This document shows, piece after piece, positions 46,586 to 59,225 of a DNA stretch of 64,000 nucleotides (its first letter is position 1; every line of letters starts with the position of its first letter). Source of the stretch: Heracleum sosnowskyi. Taxonomy: Eukaryota; Streptophyta; Magnoliopsida; Apiales; Apiaceae. A program made the translations under genes and the position numbers. The notes under the pieces are model-generated. The model had not been told where the DNA came from. It was given only the letters and a program-made list of their open reading frames with translations, and searched no databases. Location of the stretch: assembly GCA_030848705.1 (NCBI GenBank), contig CM061237.1, positions 86,733,910 through 86,797,909 on the forward strand, written 5' to 3'.

Positions 46586-47158
46586 ATCAAATACGCAAAG
46601 GAGAATCAAATCTACAAACATAAATTAAATTGTAGTTACATGTCTGTTTTAGACTAATTTAATGTTAAGACATATATTAATTTTTAAATGATAGTAATAG
46701 TCAACTATCTTTCATAACAGACTATAGTAGACCGTCTTCCAAATAAATAAGGATTCGACATGTTTAGTTTTTTTTTTGACAATAAGCCATGTGATATCTA
46801 TAAAGATAATCAAAATTAAATAAAATACATCATAAAAATTAAATTAAAATTTTCTTTGCTTAAACTATAATCATTGAACAAATTTTGCAGTCTCGAGCAT
46901 CTCTCACTCTATGGCTAATATATACAACATTTTTAAAGAGACGATCTAATTATTTGGTATAGTTATGAGAAACATTAATACCTGATTTGTTTGAATGCAT
47001 AGGATAAATTAGTCATACACGTGATACGATATAGATCTTTTTTAATGAATTATTATTATAAACTTCACGCATATTTATGATTTCAGACATTAAAAAACCA
47101 ATCTCTCTCACACGAAAAGACAATAAACTCAAAATATGGATAGAAGCTCAATTACTAG
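46586..47158. other. AT-rich DNA, no feature seen
   Basis: No ORF or repeat match within the window. It separates the Reina-like fragment from the Tat element. Confidence 0.6.
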
Positions 47159-47705
47159 TGATATGGGTTAAAATAAAGTCCTAATGACACTTTTAATACT
47201 GCATTAAATAGACTTAGAATGGTCCAAATACGAGGCCCATTAATGAGGCCTGAAACCATGACCATGATATTAAATTCGTGGTCAGTAATCGGGCCAAGGT
47301 CCAACCCTTGTTTTAAACCACTAAGACGTGGGCTTGGTCCATAAAGAACCCGGTGGTTGTAAACCACTAGGAAGCTTCTAAGGCAACGTCCAACATGGAA
47401 ACCAACTCCAACATGGAAACTAATTCTGATGAGAGTTATCCACTGTCAAGGCGGTTACTTGGCCACCAAGTAACCTAATTCTAGCACGATTCTAAGGCTC
47501 CAAACGCCTATATAAAGGGCCTAACCCCTCAACATTAGAACTACGTTTTCTTGGCTTGATTCTTAGTGATAATTGAGATACGTAGGCATCTTGTGAGGAC
47601 CTGTTCAGTCACGAACCACGAGAGCAGCCATTAAGACACGCTTGTCCACTACCTTACATTAAATACTCGTCGTCAATACCTAAACCTACTTTTCGTTCCA
47701 CAACA
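47159..47705 (+). repeat. 5' LTR of Tat element (left edge approximate)
   Basis: It ends CCACAACA, 2 nt before the primer site. The left edge TGATATGGG at 47159 is inferred from the TG rule only, since the 3' LTR is outside the window. A TATA element (CTATATAAAG) is present at 47508-47517. Confidence 0.6.
47508..47517 (+). promoter_or_regulatory. TATA box in Tat LTR
   Basis: CTATATAAAG lies about 190 bp before the LTR end, the expected place for the U3/R boundary promoter. Confidence 0.55.
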
Positions 47706-47707
47706 TT

Positions 47708-47725
47708 TGACGCCGTCTGTGGGAA
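47708..47725 (+). other. primer-binding site of Tat element
   Basis: TGACGCCGTCTGTGGGAA follows the LTR by 2 nt and closely resembles the GGCGCCGTCTGTGGGAA leader common in Tat/Ogre elements. Confidence 0.75.
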
Positions 47726-47738
47726 GACAACAACAACC

Positions 47739-49581
47739 ATGGCTATCACACGAAGAACAGCAACCGCTACTGGATCGACTGTCACCACCATTGTCCCTAT
47801 CACCACGGAACAAGGGTCGTTACCCCTCACGATAGTGGTTTCTCAACCACTAGGGACGTTGCCCATCACCACAGATGTGGTTTCTCAACCACAAGGGACG
47901 AATCCCCAAGTTTCCATACCTCAGAACGAGACGAACCCTCTTCAGATGGTTGTCTCACCGCTCGATCACAACCTCCCCCATGGAGAACAGATCTCCACGA
48001 CTGTGCTCCCTATAAGCACCAATCCTGCTTACGGGCTACCTAACTATCCCCCTGAAACAGGAGGAAGTGGTCATGCCCCCATAATCCATGAACCATTCGA
48101 ACCAGCCTATATTCGAGGTTTGGGACCTGTCCATGAACAAGGGTACTTGGATTACTCCGGACCCTATACTGACGACTACTCATCTGATGAAGGTCGGGAT
48201 CAAGCACCCAGGAGAAGGAGAGCCAGAAAAGAGCCCCTTGGAAGAAGAAATAGGGGGGCAACTGTGAGGGCACCCATGACTGCTATGGAGAGAATAAGGG
48301 CTCATGAAGCCGAGATCCAAAAGCTAAAGAAAGATATGGAGATAGAGCAACAAAGGAGGCAGACCCAGCCTTTAAACCAAGTGGTAGGAGATGTTCCCAT
48401 AATTGATTTGGAAAGACCTTCAAGGAGGCAAGGAAGAGTTAGGACTCCAAGAACGGAGATTCCCAGGTCAGATCCCCGTGCTTTAATGCAACTGGGCGAC
48501 CCGGACGATCCTATTACACCATTCACTGAAGAGGTAATGGTCGCCCATGTATCAAGGAAATTTAATATGCCTACTATCAAGGCATATGATGGTACGGGTG
48601 ATCCCGCAACACATGTAAGGAATTTTTCAAATGCACTGTTGCTCCAACCAGTCACCGATGCTCTTAAGTGTAGGGCATTTCCTCAAACCCTGGCTGGCAT
48701 GGCCCAAAGATGGTATAGTGGTTTGCCGCCCAATTCTATCAGTTGTTTTAAAGATCTGAGCATGGCTTTCATCAACCAATTCATCAGTGGACGAGTACAT
48801 GAGAAAAGCTCTGCTTCACTCATGAATCTAACCCAAGGAAAGAACGAGACGCTGAGAGATTATCTCAAGCGTTTCACCAAGGAGACATTGAATATACCTG
48901 ATCTAGACAACAAGGTAGCTATGATAGCCCTTCAACAAGGAACCACGAATGTCTTTTTCAAGATGTCATTGGCTAAACACCCCCCCCTGAGAGCATGGTT
49001 GAGCTCCAACAAGGGGCTGGAAAGTACATCAAAGCTGAGGAAAGCATGAAGAAAACTAACACCCCCGCTGCAGGTGGTGGAAATAATGGTGGCTCGAAGA
49101 AGCGAAAGACGGAGCAAGAGTATGATGTCAAGGACAAATATACTCGTACGACTAGAGACTCTGATTCAACTCCAAGAAAAAACAATCCAGGCACGAAATT
49201 TACTGAATATGCAAGGTTGAATGCTCAAAGGAGTCAAATCCTCTATGACATTGAAAAAGATAGAGACTTCCGATGGCCGAAGCCACTAAGGGGAGATCCT
49301 GAAAAGCGAGACAAGAACAAGTATTGTAGGTACCACAAAGACTCGGGCCATGATACTGATGATTGTAGGCAACTCAAGGATGAGATTGAGTTTCTAATTT
49401 GAAAAGGGAAATTGAACAAATTCACCAAGGATGGGGACAAGAACCCCCCTAGGAGAGACTATGATAGAAGGGATGGGGACCGAGATCAAGGTCGTAACCC
49501 ACAACCCCGAGGGCCAGTGATCAACATGATTTCAGGAGGACCAACCGCGGCCGGAACCACTAGAAACTCTCAAAAGGCTTA
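47739..49581 (+). pseudogene. gag: Tat gag, frameshift and stop, cut by Athila
   Basis: The ATG at 47739 is 13 nt after the primer site. The N-terminal 150 residues are low-complexity Thr/Pro-rich, followed by a basic coiled-coil segment (MERIRAHEAEIQKLKKDMEI). The gag core comes next: PTIKAYDGTGDPATHVRNF, CRAFPQTLAGMAQRWYSGLP, FINQFISGRVHEKSS, TLRDYLKRF. The frame shifts near 48990 after PLRAWLSS, and the second frame (48995-49402) holds the zinc-binding YCRYHKDSGHDTDDC. TGA at 49400-49402 stops it at EFLI. The frame stays open beyond to the Athila insertion after NSQKAY, and gag resumes at 57447. Confidence 0.88.
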
Positions 49582-51061
49582 TGTTCGCACAAAATCACGC
49601 AAGCGTACGCGGTCAACAAGTAATATATGAAAGTAGAGTTCGTTCCCACAGAGACTGCTTTGGTTACTATAGTTATGCACTTATGCAACAATGTATGGCT
49701 ATTGTTCAATGCTAAGACAAGTATCAAAGTTGTGTTTTGATTAACTAAATTAACTAAATAAATTATCAAGACTAAAATTAACTAAAGATTTTGTTTTTGA
49801 ATTACTTATGAGAATAAAACATGGGATCCTAACTTCATTAAATACTTCATCTAGAGCCTTTTGTCTTTAATCAGTGCATGTGACGGTTGTGATAACTAAT
49901 CAGATAACACGAAATCAGTACACGCTACCTTTCAGTATACGTATACCAAACCACTCAAACATCCACAAAAGAGATAGAAGTTGGGCAGACACCAATTATG
50001 CTTAGACCCTATATGTATATAAGATTTGAAAACATAACGGTTTAACGAGAAAGTTATCCATTCAGATTACATAGGGCAGGTAAGATGGTTAAAATCACCT
50101 ACGAATCATGCATGACAAACATACATAAACCTATGCTAGCATGGCAAATTCTAAACCTCTATATCCACTTTCTCAATCAATAGAGATTAACAAACAACTT
50201 AGATGTTAGCTACGCATCCAAGAAGAATAAGCACAACCAAACTAGGATATCAACTAGCCATCACACACACATCTTTAAAACAATTAACTACTAAAATCCA
50301 TAAATAAATCCGTTAGAATCCCACGACAACGATTAGTTCATAATCGAACCGTTCATCATCGTGGGTTCTGATGAAAACATGATAATAAATATGTCTGGAA
50401 TACTGAATAAAGTACTAGAGATAAAGTTTAAGAAAAACAAAACCAACGAGAATCCAAAGTATCGCCTAATTAGAAGAATACAAAGAAAAGATGAAAAATA
50501 GATCTTCGTAGTTAGTCGTCTCCTTGTTCTCCTCACCGGTGGATAGATGTGTATGATTGTATGTCAATGTATGGATATATCTCTGTATATCTGTATCTCT
50601 CAGATCTGATGTTTATATATATATCCTCAAATATTTTAATGCCTTGAGGAAAGTACAATTACGTTTCCTAAACTGATTCTGTTTTACAAGGAAAATTCGT
50701 AGCTGACTTTTCTTCAGTAATTCTGGGACGTTCCTGAACTAAGTTGATAATTGGACCACTTTAGAATAAAAGATATTTTTATTATCTTCGCGTGGGCTGT
50801 TAAATCGTCCAATTCTGACTTCTAGATCCCAAGATATGACCCAAACAGTGAATTATGTGCAGGCAGCCCAACAAATCCGAATTTTCTTCTAATAAATCTC
50901 CAAATTAAGCTCTTTATTCTCCAATCCTTCCAAGTTTAGGATTTCCTTGCATCCTACAATAAAACATTAAAATTTATTAAATAAATATCCAATTAACTGC
51001 AAAATATAATAAATATGAGGAATAAAATCATATAAAATATATATAAATATATACTCTATCA
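49582..51061 (-). repeat. 3' LTR of Athila-like element (1480 bp)
   Basis: Near-identical to 55968-57446. The next base to the right begins the CATCCCCACACTTAG polypurine complement. Noncoding; short antisense ORFs recur in both LTRs. Confidence 0.95.
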
Positions 51062-52976
51062 AACATCCCCACACTTAGCATTTTGCACGTCCTCGGGCAA
51101 ATAAAGAAATAAAAATAATACTAACTAATAGGACCACCACTTTCGTAGATGACACAATTGCATTGAGCATATACAACAAGCCGTTAAACCCCTAGGCAGC
51201 TCTAGTAGGACGAGTTTTGTCTCGTGAGGGTTTATAGATGATATACCCACAAAATTAAATATTTTCAACCACCAAATCTCTCAAACATGCAACATGTCAT
51301 AGTACTCCACACATTGTAAATCTCAATCACATATCAACCTAAAAGTGTCTGAAAGTACAAGTACTCTCACTTTAAGCATCATTAACACAAAATAATCCAA
51401 GTATGCACATAATGTCTAGATAGACAAAAATATCATGAGATGGACATCAAAGTCGCATTCAACAAGTAAGCATTCTATGGATAGAATCTCACATTGCTCT
51501 CACTTCACACAAGTGTATGGGTATAAGTGTATCGCTCAAGTTCAATCAATGTACTCATGTGCTACCATATGCTTGGTTGTCCACCAAATCTCCACTACCT
51601 CGTATATATGCATACATGAATCAAAAGGTCTTCGTTAAAGGTTGTAACGGGGCTTAGGTACGGGGTAGGATATCAAAGAACCAGGCTAACAAGTGGCTAA
51701 ACTTGATAACTGATAGAGCATAATGTTCACTTTTAATTAAAGCACCCAATATGAAACTTAGATCATGTAAAAGTTGATCAAGCTTTCACAAGCATTAAAC
51801 TTCCAAGTACTTATAGCCCATGTACTTTCCCACTTTCACATTGTATCAATCAAATGAACACACTCTACTTGATTTTCCTCTTGCTCATAATTTGTTTTTC
51901 TTTTTTTTTTTAAAGTCAAGTCATTCTCCAGTAACCAAGGGCAGTGAAAAGTCACCAAGAATGTACTTAATACCAGTACACATGGATTGTCCCTTTAATA
52001 TGATATTGCACTTGCCACCCATTGATCTCAAAGGAGTACTTAATACTTGTTTGCAACTTTCATACCATATTGTATCCCACCAAGATGTAACACTTTAACC
52101 AAAAGAAATCCCCACACTAAATATTCACCAACCCATAAATTGAATCAATATACTCTACCAGATAAATCAAGACAAGAATAAATAAGTAGGCTAAAAAGTT
52201 TTAGAGTGGTGATATACGAAAGAAACAGGTATAAGCTCAAAGGGGTTCACTAAGGATTATTTTTCATATGGGTATTGTTTGGGTAAATAAGGTTAATCCT
52301 AGTGCCTTTATCATATTCATGCATACACATATCATGTAGTCTCAAAACGGTTTAAAATAAGTTCTAGAGCAACAATAATCATGATGAACATCACACAACA
52401 AAAAATGGATTGATATAAAATGTATCAATCATAAATTAGGCTCAAATCCTCACATGGTGAAAGCATGCTTAACTCACTAAAATTGACCAAGAAACATCTC
52501 AAGTTTTCAAATTTTCGCAAGCACACACAAGGAATTACCAAGCATCAAATTATTTTTCATGAATGTGACACTCAGAATTAATCATGCGAAATTAATCTAC
52601 ACAATGTGTACTTATCCATACTAACATGCTTTTGAGACAAGGCAATTATATACAAAAAGTTTTAAATTTTAAATTTTTTTGGATTTTTATAATAAATAAT
52701 TTTTTTTAAAATAAATTATTATTAAGAACACGTCCCCACACTTAAGCGGTTCATTGTCCCCAATGAATAATATATATAAATATGCAAAACTAACAAGATC
52801 CTAAAAGAAATACAAAAATAATAGGAGTGAAAAATTATACAAAGAAAGGTTAGAAATACTCCCCTAGTGCATGAAGTCCCGGTTGAAAAATGTGGGAGAG
52901 TGTTCCTCCTCCAAAATCTTGAGTTGCCTCCCAATAAGTGCTTTTTTTACGTCAATAGCTTGATGTGAATCCTTTT
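51062..52976 (-). other. polypurine tract and noncoding 3' region of Athila
   Basis: 51062-51080 is the minus-strand polypurine tract (GCTAAGTGTGGGGATGTT). A second similar block (CTTAAGTGTGGGGACGTG) lies at about 52729-52746, close to the end of the coding region. The rest is AT-rich without ORFs, as usual in the long region after pol in Athila elements, where an env-like ORF can lie. None is present here. Confidence 0.7.
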
Positions 52977-54326
52977 TCATCCAGTCGCAAGAACGGTGAA
53001 CTTCGACTCACGGTTCACCGTATTACCAACATCATGCTTCAGCCACTGACCATTAACCTTGAACGCTTCGTTCGGAAACTTATGGAAAATCTCTACTGCA
53101 TCATGCGGAAATACTGATTTAACCGTGATAGGCTCCGACCACCTCGACTTACGCTTTCCTGGAAAAAATATGAAGCGAGACTTGAAACGCAGAACTAGCT
53201 GACCAGGCACAAATGAATGTTTCACTACCCCTCTTTCATGCCAGTCCTTAACCTTCTCCTTATATAGCCTGTTGCTCTCGTAGACTTTACTATACCTCAA
53301 TTGATCCTGCAGTGGTTGGAGTTCAAGTGTAGGAGCTTCTTCCTTAGATTGTTTAAGTCGCTCCTGATAATTGTTCAGCTCTACTAATCCAAGAGATTCG
53401 AATGGCGCATCAACTTTTCTTTTCCACGGAGGTGCATTCAACAACTGAATTTGCTCTGCTCTTTCTTCGTCTTCGATATCAGAATCCTCTATCAAGACTC
53501 TCTCCACTGTATCTGACTTCAGCGGTTGTTCAATCTCTGTATTGACGACAGAATCGACCATCTCCAATTTAAAGCACTCTTCTTCCTCAGTTGGAAATTT
53601 CATTGCCTTGAACACATTAAAAGTGACCTTCTGATTTTGAACCCTCATTGTAAGCTCTCCTTTCTGCACATCGATCAAAGTTCGGCATGTAGCTAAGAAC
53701 GGTCTTCCCAAGATAATCGGAATCTTCTTGTCTTCCTCATAGTCTAGAATAACAAAATCAGCAGGAAAAATGAGCATATCCACTTTAACCAAGACATCCT
53801 CTACTATACCTCTAGGATATGTGATAGACCTGTCGGCCAACTGTAAGGACATAGTAGTAGGTTTAGGCTCAGGCAGCCCAAGTTGCATGAAGACATAAAA
53901 CAGCATAAGATTAATACTAGCTCCCAAGTCACACAAGCACTTGTTGAAAGATAGATTGTCGATACTGCATGGTATGGTGAAACTCCCTGGATCCTTGAGT
54001 TTAGGAGGTAACTTCTGCAGAAGGATAGCACTGCATTCTTCTGTCAAAGCAACGGTTTCCAACTCCTCGAGTTTCAACTTCCGAGATAGAATACCCTTCA
54101 TGAACTTTGCGTAGCTCGGCATTTGTTCCAGAGCTTCTGCAAAAGGTATATTGATCTGCAACTTCTTGAAAACCTCCATAAATTTAGCAAACTGCTTATC
54201 CAACTTTTGTTTCTGAAGTCGTTTAGGGAATGGCGGAGGAGGATAGACCTCCTTGGTCTCTGTTCCTTGCTTCAGAACAGATTTCTCAGTAGAATGGTCA
54301 CGCTTTTCCGCTTCGTTTCCCCCCAA
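52977..54326 (-). CDS. Athila protease fused in frame to integrase C-terminus
   Basis: A single open frame of 449 codons. Residues 20-120 are the gag-protease linker typical of Athila (FAEALEQMPSYAKFMKGIL, KLKDPGSFTIPC). The aspartic protease follows (CDLGASINLM as active site, ILGRPFLAT as C-terminal motif, about residues 130-235). An acidic linker ends at the RT-proximal motif LELQPLQ (about residue 340). Directly after that come DQLRYSKVYESNRLYKEK and FPGKRKSRWSEPITV, VNGQWLKHD, which belong to the integrase C-terminal part. The whole of RT, RNase H and the integrase catalytic core has therefore been removed, near 53290-53300, without breaking the frame. The ORF could give a protease with a DNA-binding-like tail but no polymerase. 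The upstream gag ORF is in another frame. Confidence 0.85.
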   Translation of the reverse strand: MGGNEAEKRDHSTEKSVLKQGTETKEVYPPPPFPKRLQKQKLDKQFAKFMEVFKKLQINIPFAEALEQMPSYAKFMKGILSRKLKLEELETVALTEECSAILLQKLPPKLKDPGSFTIPCSIDNLSFNKCLCDLGASINLMLFYVFMQLGLPEPKPTTMSLQLADRSITYPRGIVEDVLVKVDMLIFPADFVILDYEEDKKIPIILGRPFLATCRTLIDVQKGELTMRVQNQKVTFNVFKAMKFPTEEEECFKLEMVDSVVNTEIEQPLKSDTVERVLIEDSDIEDEERAEQIQLLNAPPWKRKVDAPFESLGLVELNNYQERLKQSKEEAPTLELQPLQDQLRYSKVYESNRLYKEKVKDWHERGVVKHSFVPGQLVLRFKSRFIFFPGKRKSRWSEPITVKSVFPHDAVEIFHKFPNEAFKVNGQWLKHDVGNTVNRESKFTVLATG

Positions 54327-54366
54327 ACTTGCTTTTTCCTCTTTTTCTTCAACTTCTGGCAGAATG

Positions 54367-55821
54367 TCAGGCGCGGGCGCGCTCCCCCTTCTGCTGGGAA
54401 TTCAAAAAAATTTTGTTTTCTGCCGTTTCTGAGTTCTGATCACTCGTAACCCTTCCAGATCGCAAGGTAACTACTTTTACATGTTCCTTGACCTCTCTTT
54501 TGCCTGGATTAGCTTCCGTATCACTAGGGAGAGTTCCATGTGGTCTATTCAACAAGGCATTGGCAATCTGACCGATTTGATTCTCCAGAGTCTTGATTGA
54601 AATAGCTTGGCTCTTGCACATTAGCCTCAATTCCTCCAATTCAGATTTTTCATTAGATGATTGCCCAGCACTTCCCTGAGATGGTTGTTGAAAACTTGGT
54701 GATTGATATGGTTGCCTTGGAGCATACTGCTGCTGAAAACCAGAAGAGTTGAATGGTTTAGCTCCATATTGCTGACCTTGATACTGCTGATACGGCTGTT
54801 GTGGTTGTTGCATACCACCCTGATTGTTAGTCCAGCTGAAGTTAGGATGGTTCCTGTTATTCGGATGATAGATGTTAGGCACTGGCTTCTGTGGTCTCTG
54901 GAAATTGCTCACAAACTGTGCCGATTCACTAGATATGGCACACTGAGTCGTGTCATGTGCACCTGCACATAGCTCACAAACACTAGCCACCTGCTGAACT
55001 CCGTAGTTAGTCAAGGAATCCACCTTCATAGACAGAGCCTTTAGCTGAGCTGCTATTGTCGTAGCTGCATCCACTTCCAGAACTCCTGCTACCTTGCCTT
55101 GTGATAACCTCTGAGTTGGATTCTGGTATTCATTAGCAGCCATCATCTCAATTAGCTCATAAGCTTCCTCGTAGCTTTTAGCCCAAAGAGCTCCACCTGA
55201 TGCCGCATCAAGCATTGGTCGAGATTGACCTCCCAGACCATTATAGAAACTATTGATCACCATCCAATCAGGCATTCCATGATGATGACACTTCCTAAGC
55301 ATCTCCTTGTAGCGCTCCCAAGCTTCACATAAAGTTTCTCCAGAATGCTGTGCAAACTGAGTAAGAGCATTCCTGATTGCTGCTGTTTTGGCCATAGGGA
55401 AGAATTTAGTGAGAAACTTCTGAGCAAGATCCTCCCATGTAGTAATAGAACCTGCTGGTAGAGAGTTCAACCAACCTTTAGCCTTATCCCTCAGAGAAAA
55501 TGGGAAAAGTCTCAACTTCACTACATCTTCCGACACTCCATTGAACTTGAAGGTGTCGCATATCTCGATGAAATCCCTAATATGCATATTAGGATCTTCC
55601 GTTGGAGCACCCCCAAACTGGACTGAATTCTGCACCATCTGAATCGTGCCAGGCTTAATTTCAAAAGTATTAGCTGCAATGGCTGGCCTGACAATGCTAG
55701 ATTAAATGTCATTGATTTTCGGTTGAGAATAGTCCTTCAAAGCCTTCGTTTCTGCTGATGGTTCTCCCATAACTAGATTCAATTCAAGTGATTCCTTACG
55801 AGATTGAGAACGTCTTCGCAT
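54367..55821 (-). pseudogene. gag: Athila gag, one early in-frame stop
   Basis: The frame begins with the ATG at 55821 (MRRRSQSRKESLEL), meets TAA at 55702-55704, and continues from SSIVRPAIAANTFEIKPGTI to TGA at 54367-54369. It contains the gag core VQFGGAPTEDPNMHIRDFIE, FPFSLRDKAKGWLNSLP, TWEDLAQKFLTKFFP and HGMPDWMVINSFYNGL. A Cys/His motif (CELCAGAHDTTQC) follows, then a Gln/Pro/Asn-rich tail and a short coiled coil (ELEELRLMCKSQAISIKTLE). The 423-residue part after the stop starts at a Met and could be made by itself. Gag forms the particle in which the element is copied. Confidence 0.88.
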
Positions 55822-55944
55822 ACACGCTCACTAGAGTACCTGAAACTCACCAAACAAAGTAAAATTGATGAAAGAATAATCCGAGTCAGTGAACGTTAAC
55901 GACCACTGATGACAAGCACATAAACTATATATATAACACCGAAT
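55822..55944 (-). other. Athila 5' leader
   Basis: Short leader between the primer site and the gag ATG. No ORF. Confidence 0.6.
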
Positions 55945-55961
55945 CCCCGGCAGCGGTGCCA
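55945..55961 (-). other. primer-binding site of Athila (Asp tRNA type)
   Basis: On the minus strand TGGCACCGCTGCCGGGG lies a few bases inside the LTR edge at 55968. It closely resembles the TGGCGCCGTTGCCGGGG site of Athila elements. Confidence 0.85.
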
Positions 55962-55967
55962 AAAACT

Positions 55968-57446
55968 TGTTCGCACAAAATCACGCAAGCGTACGCGGTC
56001 AACAAGTAATATATGAAAGTAGAGTTCGTTCCCACGGAGACTGCTTTGGTTACTATAGTTATGCACTTATGCAACAATGTATGGTTATTGTTCAATGCTA
56101 AGACAAGTATCAAAGTTGTGTTTTGATTAACTAAATTAACTAAACAAATTATCAAGACTAAAATTAACTAAAGATTTTGTTGTTGAATTACTTATGAGAA
56201 TAAAACATGGGATCCTAACTTCATTAAATACTTCATCTAGAGCCTTTTGTCTTTAATCAGTGCATGTGACGGTTGTGATAACTAATCAGATAACACAAAA
56301 TTAGTACACGCTACCTTTCAGTATACTATACCAAACCACTCAAACATCCACAAAAGAGATAGAAGTTGGGCAGACACCAATTATGCTTAGACCCTATATG
56401 TCTATAAGATTTGAAAACATAACGGTTTAACGAGCAAGTTATCCATTCAGATTACATAGGGCAGGTAAGATGGTTAAAATCACCTACGAATCATGCATGA
56501 CAAACATACATAAACCTATGCTAGCATGGCAAGTTCTAAACCTCTATATCCACTTTCGCAATCAATAGAGATTAACAAACAACTTAGATGTTAGCTATGC
56601 ATCCAAGAAGAATAAGCACAACCAAACTAGGATATCAACTAGCCATCACACACACATCTTTAAAACAATTAACTACTAAAATCCATAAATAAATCCGTTA
56701 GAATCCCACGACAACGATTAGTTCATAATCGAACCGTTCATCATCGTGGGTTCTGATGAAAACATGATAATAAATATGTCTGGAATACTGAATAAAGTAC
56801 TAGAGATAAAGTTTAAGAAAAACAAAACCAACGAGAATCCAAAGTATCGCCTAATTAGAAGAATACAAAGAAAAGATGAAAAATAGATCTTCGTAGTTAG
56901 CCGTCTCCTTGTTCTCCTCACCGGTGGATAGATGTGTATGATTGTATGTCAATGTATGGATATATCTCTGTATATCTGTATCTCTCAGATCTGATGTTTA
57001 TATATATATCCTCAAATATTTTAATGCCTTGAGGAAAGTACAATTACGTTTCCTAAACTGATTCTGTTTTACAAGGAAAATTCGTAGCTGACTTTTCTTC
57101 AGTAATTCTGGGACGTTCCTGAAGTAAATTGATAATTGGACCACTTTAGAATAAAATATATTTTTATTATCTTCGCGTGGGCTGTTAAATCGTCCAATTC
57201 TGACTTCTAGATATCAAGATATGACCCAAACAGTGAATTATGTGCAGGCAGCCCAACAAATCCGAATTTTCTTCTAATAAATCTCCAAATTGATCTCTTT
57301 ATTCTCCAATCCTTCCAAGTTTAGGATTTCCTTGCATCCTACAATAAAACATTAAAATTTATTAAATAAATATCCAATTAACTGCAAAATATAATAAATA
57401 TGAGGAATAAAATCATATAAAATATATATAAATATATACTCTATCA
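55968..57446 (-). repeat. 5' LTR of Athila-like element (1479 bp)
   Basis: Pair of 49582-51061, with the same ends and near-identical sequence. Several single-base differences include a 1-bp deletion near 56324. Confidence 0.95.
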
Positions 57447-57848
57447 GCTTATGCCCGAGAAGTAATGCATATTGTTGGAGAAGCACCCAAGCGTGCAAAA
57501 ACTGAGATGTCGATTGGGTTTGATGATTCGGACCTTGAAGGGGTGAAGTTCCCCCATGACGAAGTAAAATGAGTCCTGGTGGACAATGGAGCCTCTGTTG
57601 ACGTCCTTTTCCATGACAGGTTCTTGAAAATGGGGTATAATGATTCTCAATTGATCCCCTCGAACATGCCCATATATGGGTTCAACGGGGTGGAATCTAA
57701 AGTTGAAGGCACAATTCAATTGCCTATGACTATTGGTCAGAAACCAAAAGAAGTAACTCAAATGTTGAATTTCGTGGTAATCAAGGCATCCTCGACCTAC
57801 AATGCCATCCTTGGAAGAAACGGACTTCATGCTTTTAAGGCTGTGGCT
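57447..57848 (+). pseudogene. Tat gag end and protease, one in-frame stop
   Basis: The frame continues from gag (AYAREVMHIVGEAPKRAK) to TGA at 57570-57572, then in the same frame reads VLVDNGASVDVLFHDRF (protease active site), IYGFNGVESKVEGTIQLP and the protease end YNAILGRNGLHAFKAV. Homology ends near 57848, where the Copia LTR fragment begins. The protease would process the Gypsy polyprotein. Confidence 0.85.
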
Positions 57849-59225
57849 GAAGGGTTTCGGGCATGAAAATAACGAAACCCTCCGCAGGATCCATGCGAAA
57901 CACGATGTTTAATTCGTGAACAGAATTGTTTACCTTTTAATGAGCTTTACGAATGGTTGACAGATGGAGGTCCTTTTCTATGATCACCACATGTCCTGCC
58001 TTGCGATACACGTCTCTAATGAGTCCACACGAACGACCGATCGTCCAACGATCACCGGAGTTGGTACTAGCCAAAAACTGCCCTCGGAAAACTCTCTCTC
58101 TCTCTCTCTCTAGCCTCTCTTAGATGTAGAGCAGCTAGGGTTTTTAAGAAAAACGTATTTTTCAATTAACCCTAAAACAATACATCTTAATGTATTTATA
58201 TGGAGAGAATTCTGGGCCTATACCTAATCTGATTGGGCTTCCAAAACCCAATCTGATTATTAGTAGTATTATTTATTATATTCGAATTATTATATAATTA
58301 ATTAAGTCCTACTTAATTAATCCAATAATTCAATATAATAATAATTCAATTAAATTCGAAATTTAATTAATGCTCCGTTTAAAACGTTCTTAGTGTGTGA
58401 CCCTTTAGGTTGTTATTACGTTGGCAATAATTTTAATATCTCATAATAAAATTATAAACAATGAGCGACATCTAGTAATACATCATTGCTACCCAAGTAA
58501 TAATAATAATTGGTGATCCAATTAAACCTTTAATGAATAATGTTCCAGGTAATATAATCCTTTTAACCTTATATTACAGATTAAAGTCGAGGCATGGTTT
58601 ATGTCATCCTCTTCAACATTTAATCCCGGTTTACTTGATCGATGAGTAGACTATTAAACAAATCACAATTTGAGCATGGCCATGCATTTCATAGTCTCAC
58701 TCAATCAAGAGGCCAATAATATCACTCCTAAAATAGGAGGGTTAAATCCTATATCTATCATTCATATTTCTCATATGATTCATAATATACCCAATGTCCA
58801 CCTTTATCAAGTCTAAGGATCATTACACCATTATCACTGTGAGAATTGATTATGACACTTGATAACATTTACCATGAAGAATTCACACGGTGGGTCTATC
58901 CAGTGCCATGTTCTGCTAACATGCACTTATGTCTTTGACTTTAGTATCACCATATTTATGACCAATGAGATGTGGTCACTAGTCAACAAACATACTAGTC
59001 TTAATGCATTATTATTGTCCTCAAATAATAATACTCGACTAGGGATCTCTTTAGGATTATAAACACTATTCATATAATCTCATTTCTAAGTCACATACTT
59101 AGAGATATAGAATTCATGCTTATATTCCAAGGACATTTATTATTCTAACATTAATATCGCAGTAAATAAAGACATAATAAATAATTGTACGAAAATCCAT
59201 AGAAAATATTTATTAATAATCAAAA
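57849..59225 (-). repeat. Copia LTR fragment, second family, inside Tat pol
   Basis: On the minus strand it reads as an LTR with a TATA box (CATATAAATACA, 58191-58203), an AAACCCTAG-type leader, a (CT)n run at about 58092-58118 and the block shared with 3475-4055. Neither clear TG/CA ends nor a target duplication could be fixed, so its edges are approximate. It splits the Tat frame between protease and RT. No coding region. Confidence 0.6.

Larger units (their letters stand above)
49582..57446 (-). mobile_element. Athila-like Gypsy element, internally deleted
   Basis: LTRs of 1480 and 1479 bp (TGTTCGCAC...CTCTATCA) bound 4.9 kb of internal DNA. The GCTTA duplication is perfect (49577-49581, 57447-57451) and removing the element rejoins Tat gag at KAY|AREVM. 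On the minus strand the order is 5' LTR (55968-57446), an Asp-tRNA-like primer site, gag, protease fused to the integrase C-terminus, a 1.9-kb noncoding 3' region, polypurine tract and 3' LTR. RT, RNase H and the integrase core are absent. The LTRs differ at roughly twenty sites by eye. Confidence 0.93.

Noticed and set aside
46586..47158. Host gene or RNA gene between Gypsy elements
   Set aside because: No ORF, tRNA-like fold or conserved motif was recognised.
48302..48655. 117-codon minus-strand ORF over Tat gag
   Set aside because: Shadow of the gag frame with no motif of its own.
57444..57830. 128-codon minus-strand ORF over Tat protease
   Set aside because: It is the antisense shadow of a recognised protease frame, and part of it lies in the target duplication and LTR edge.
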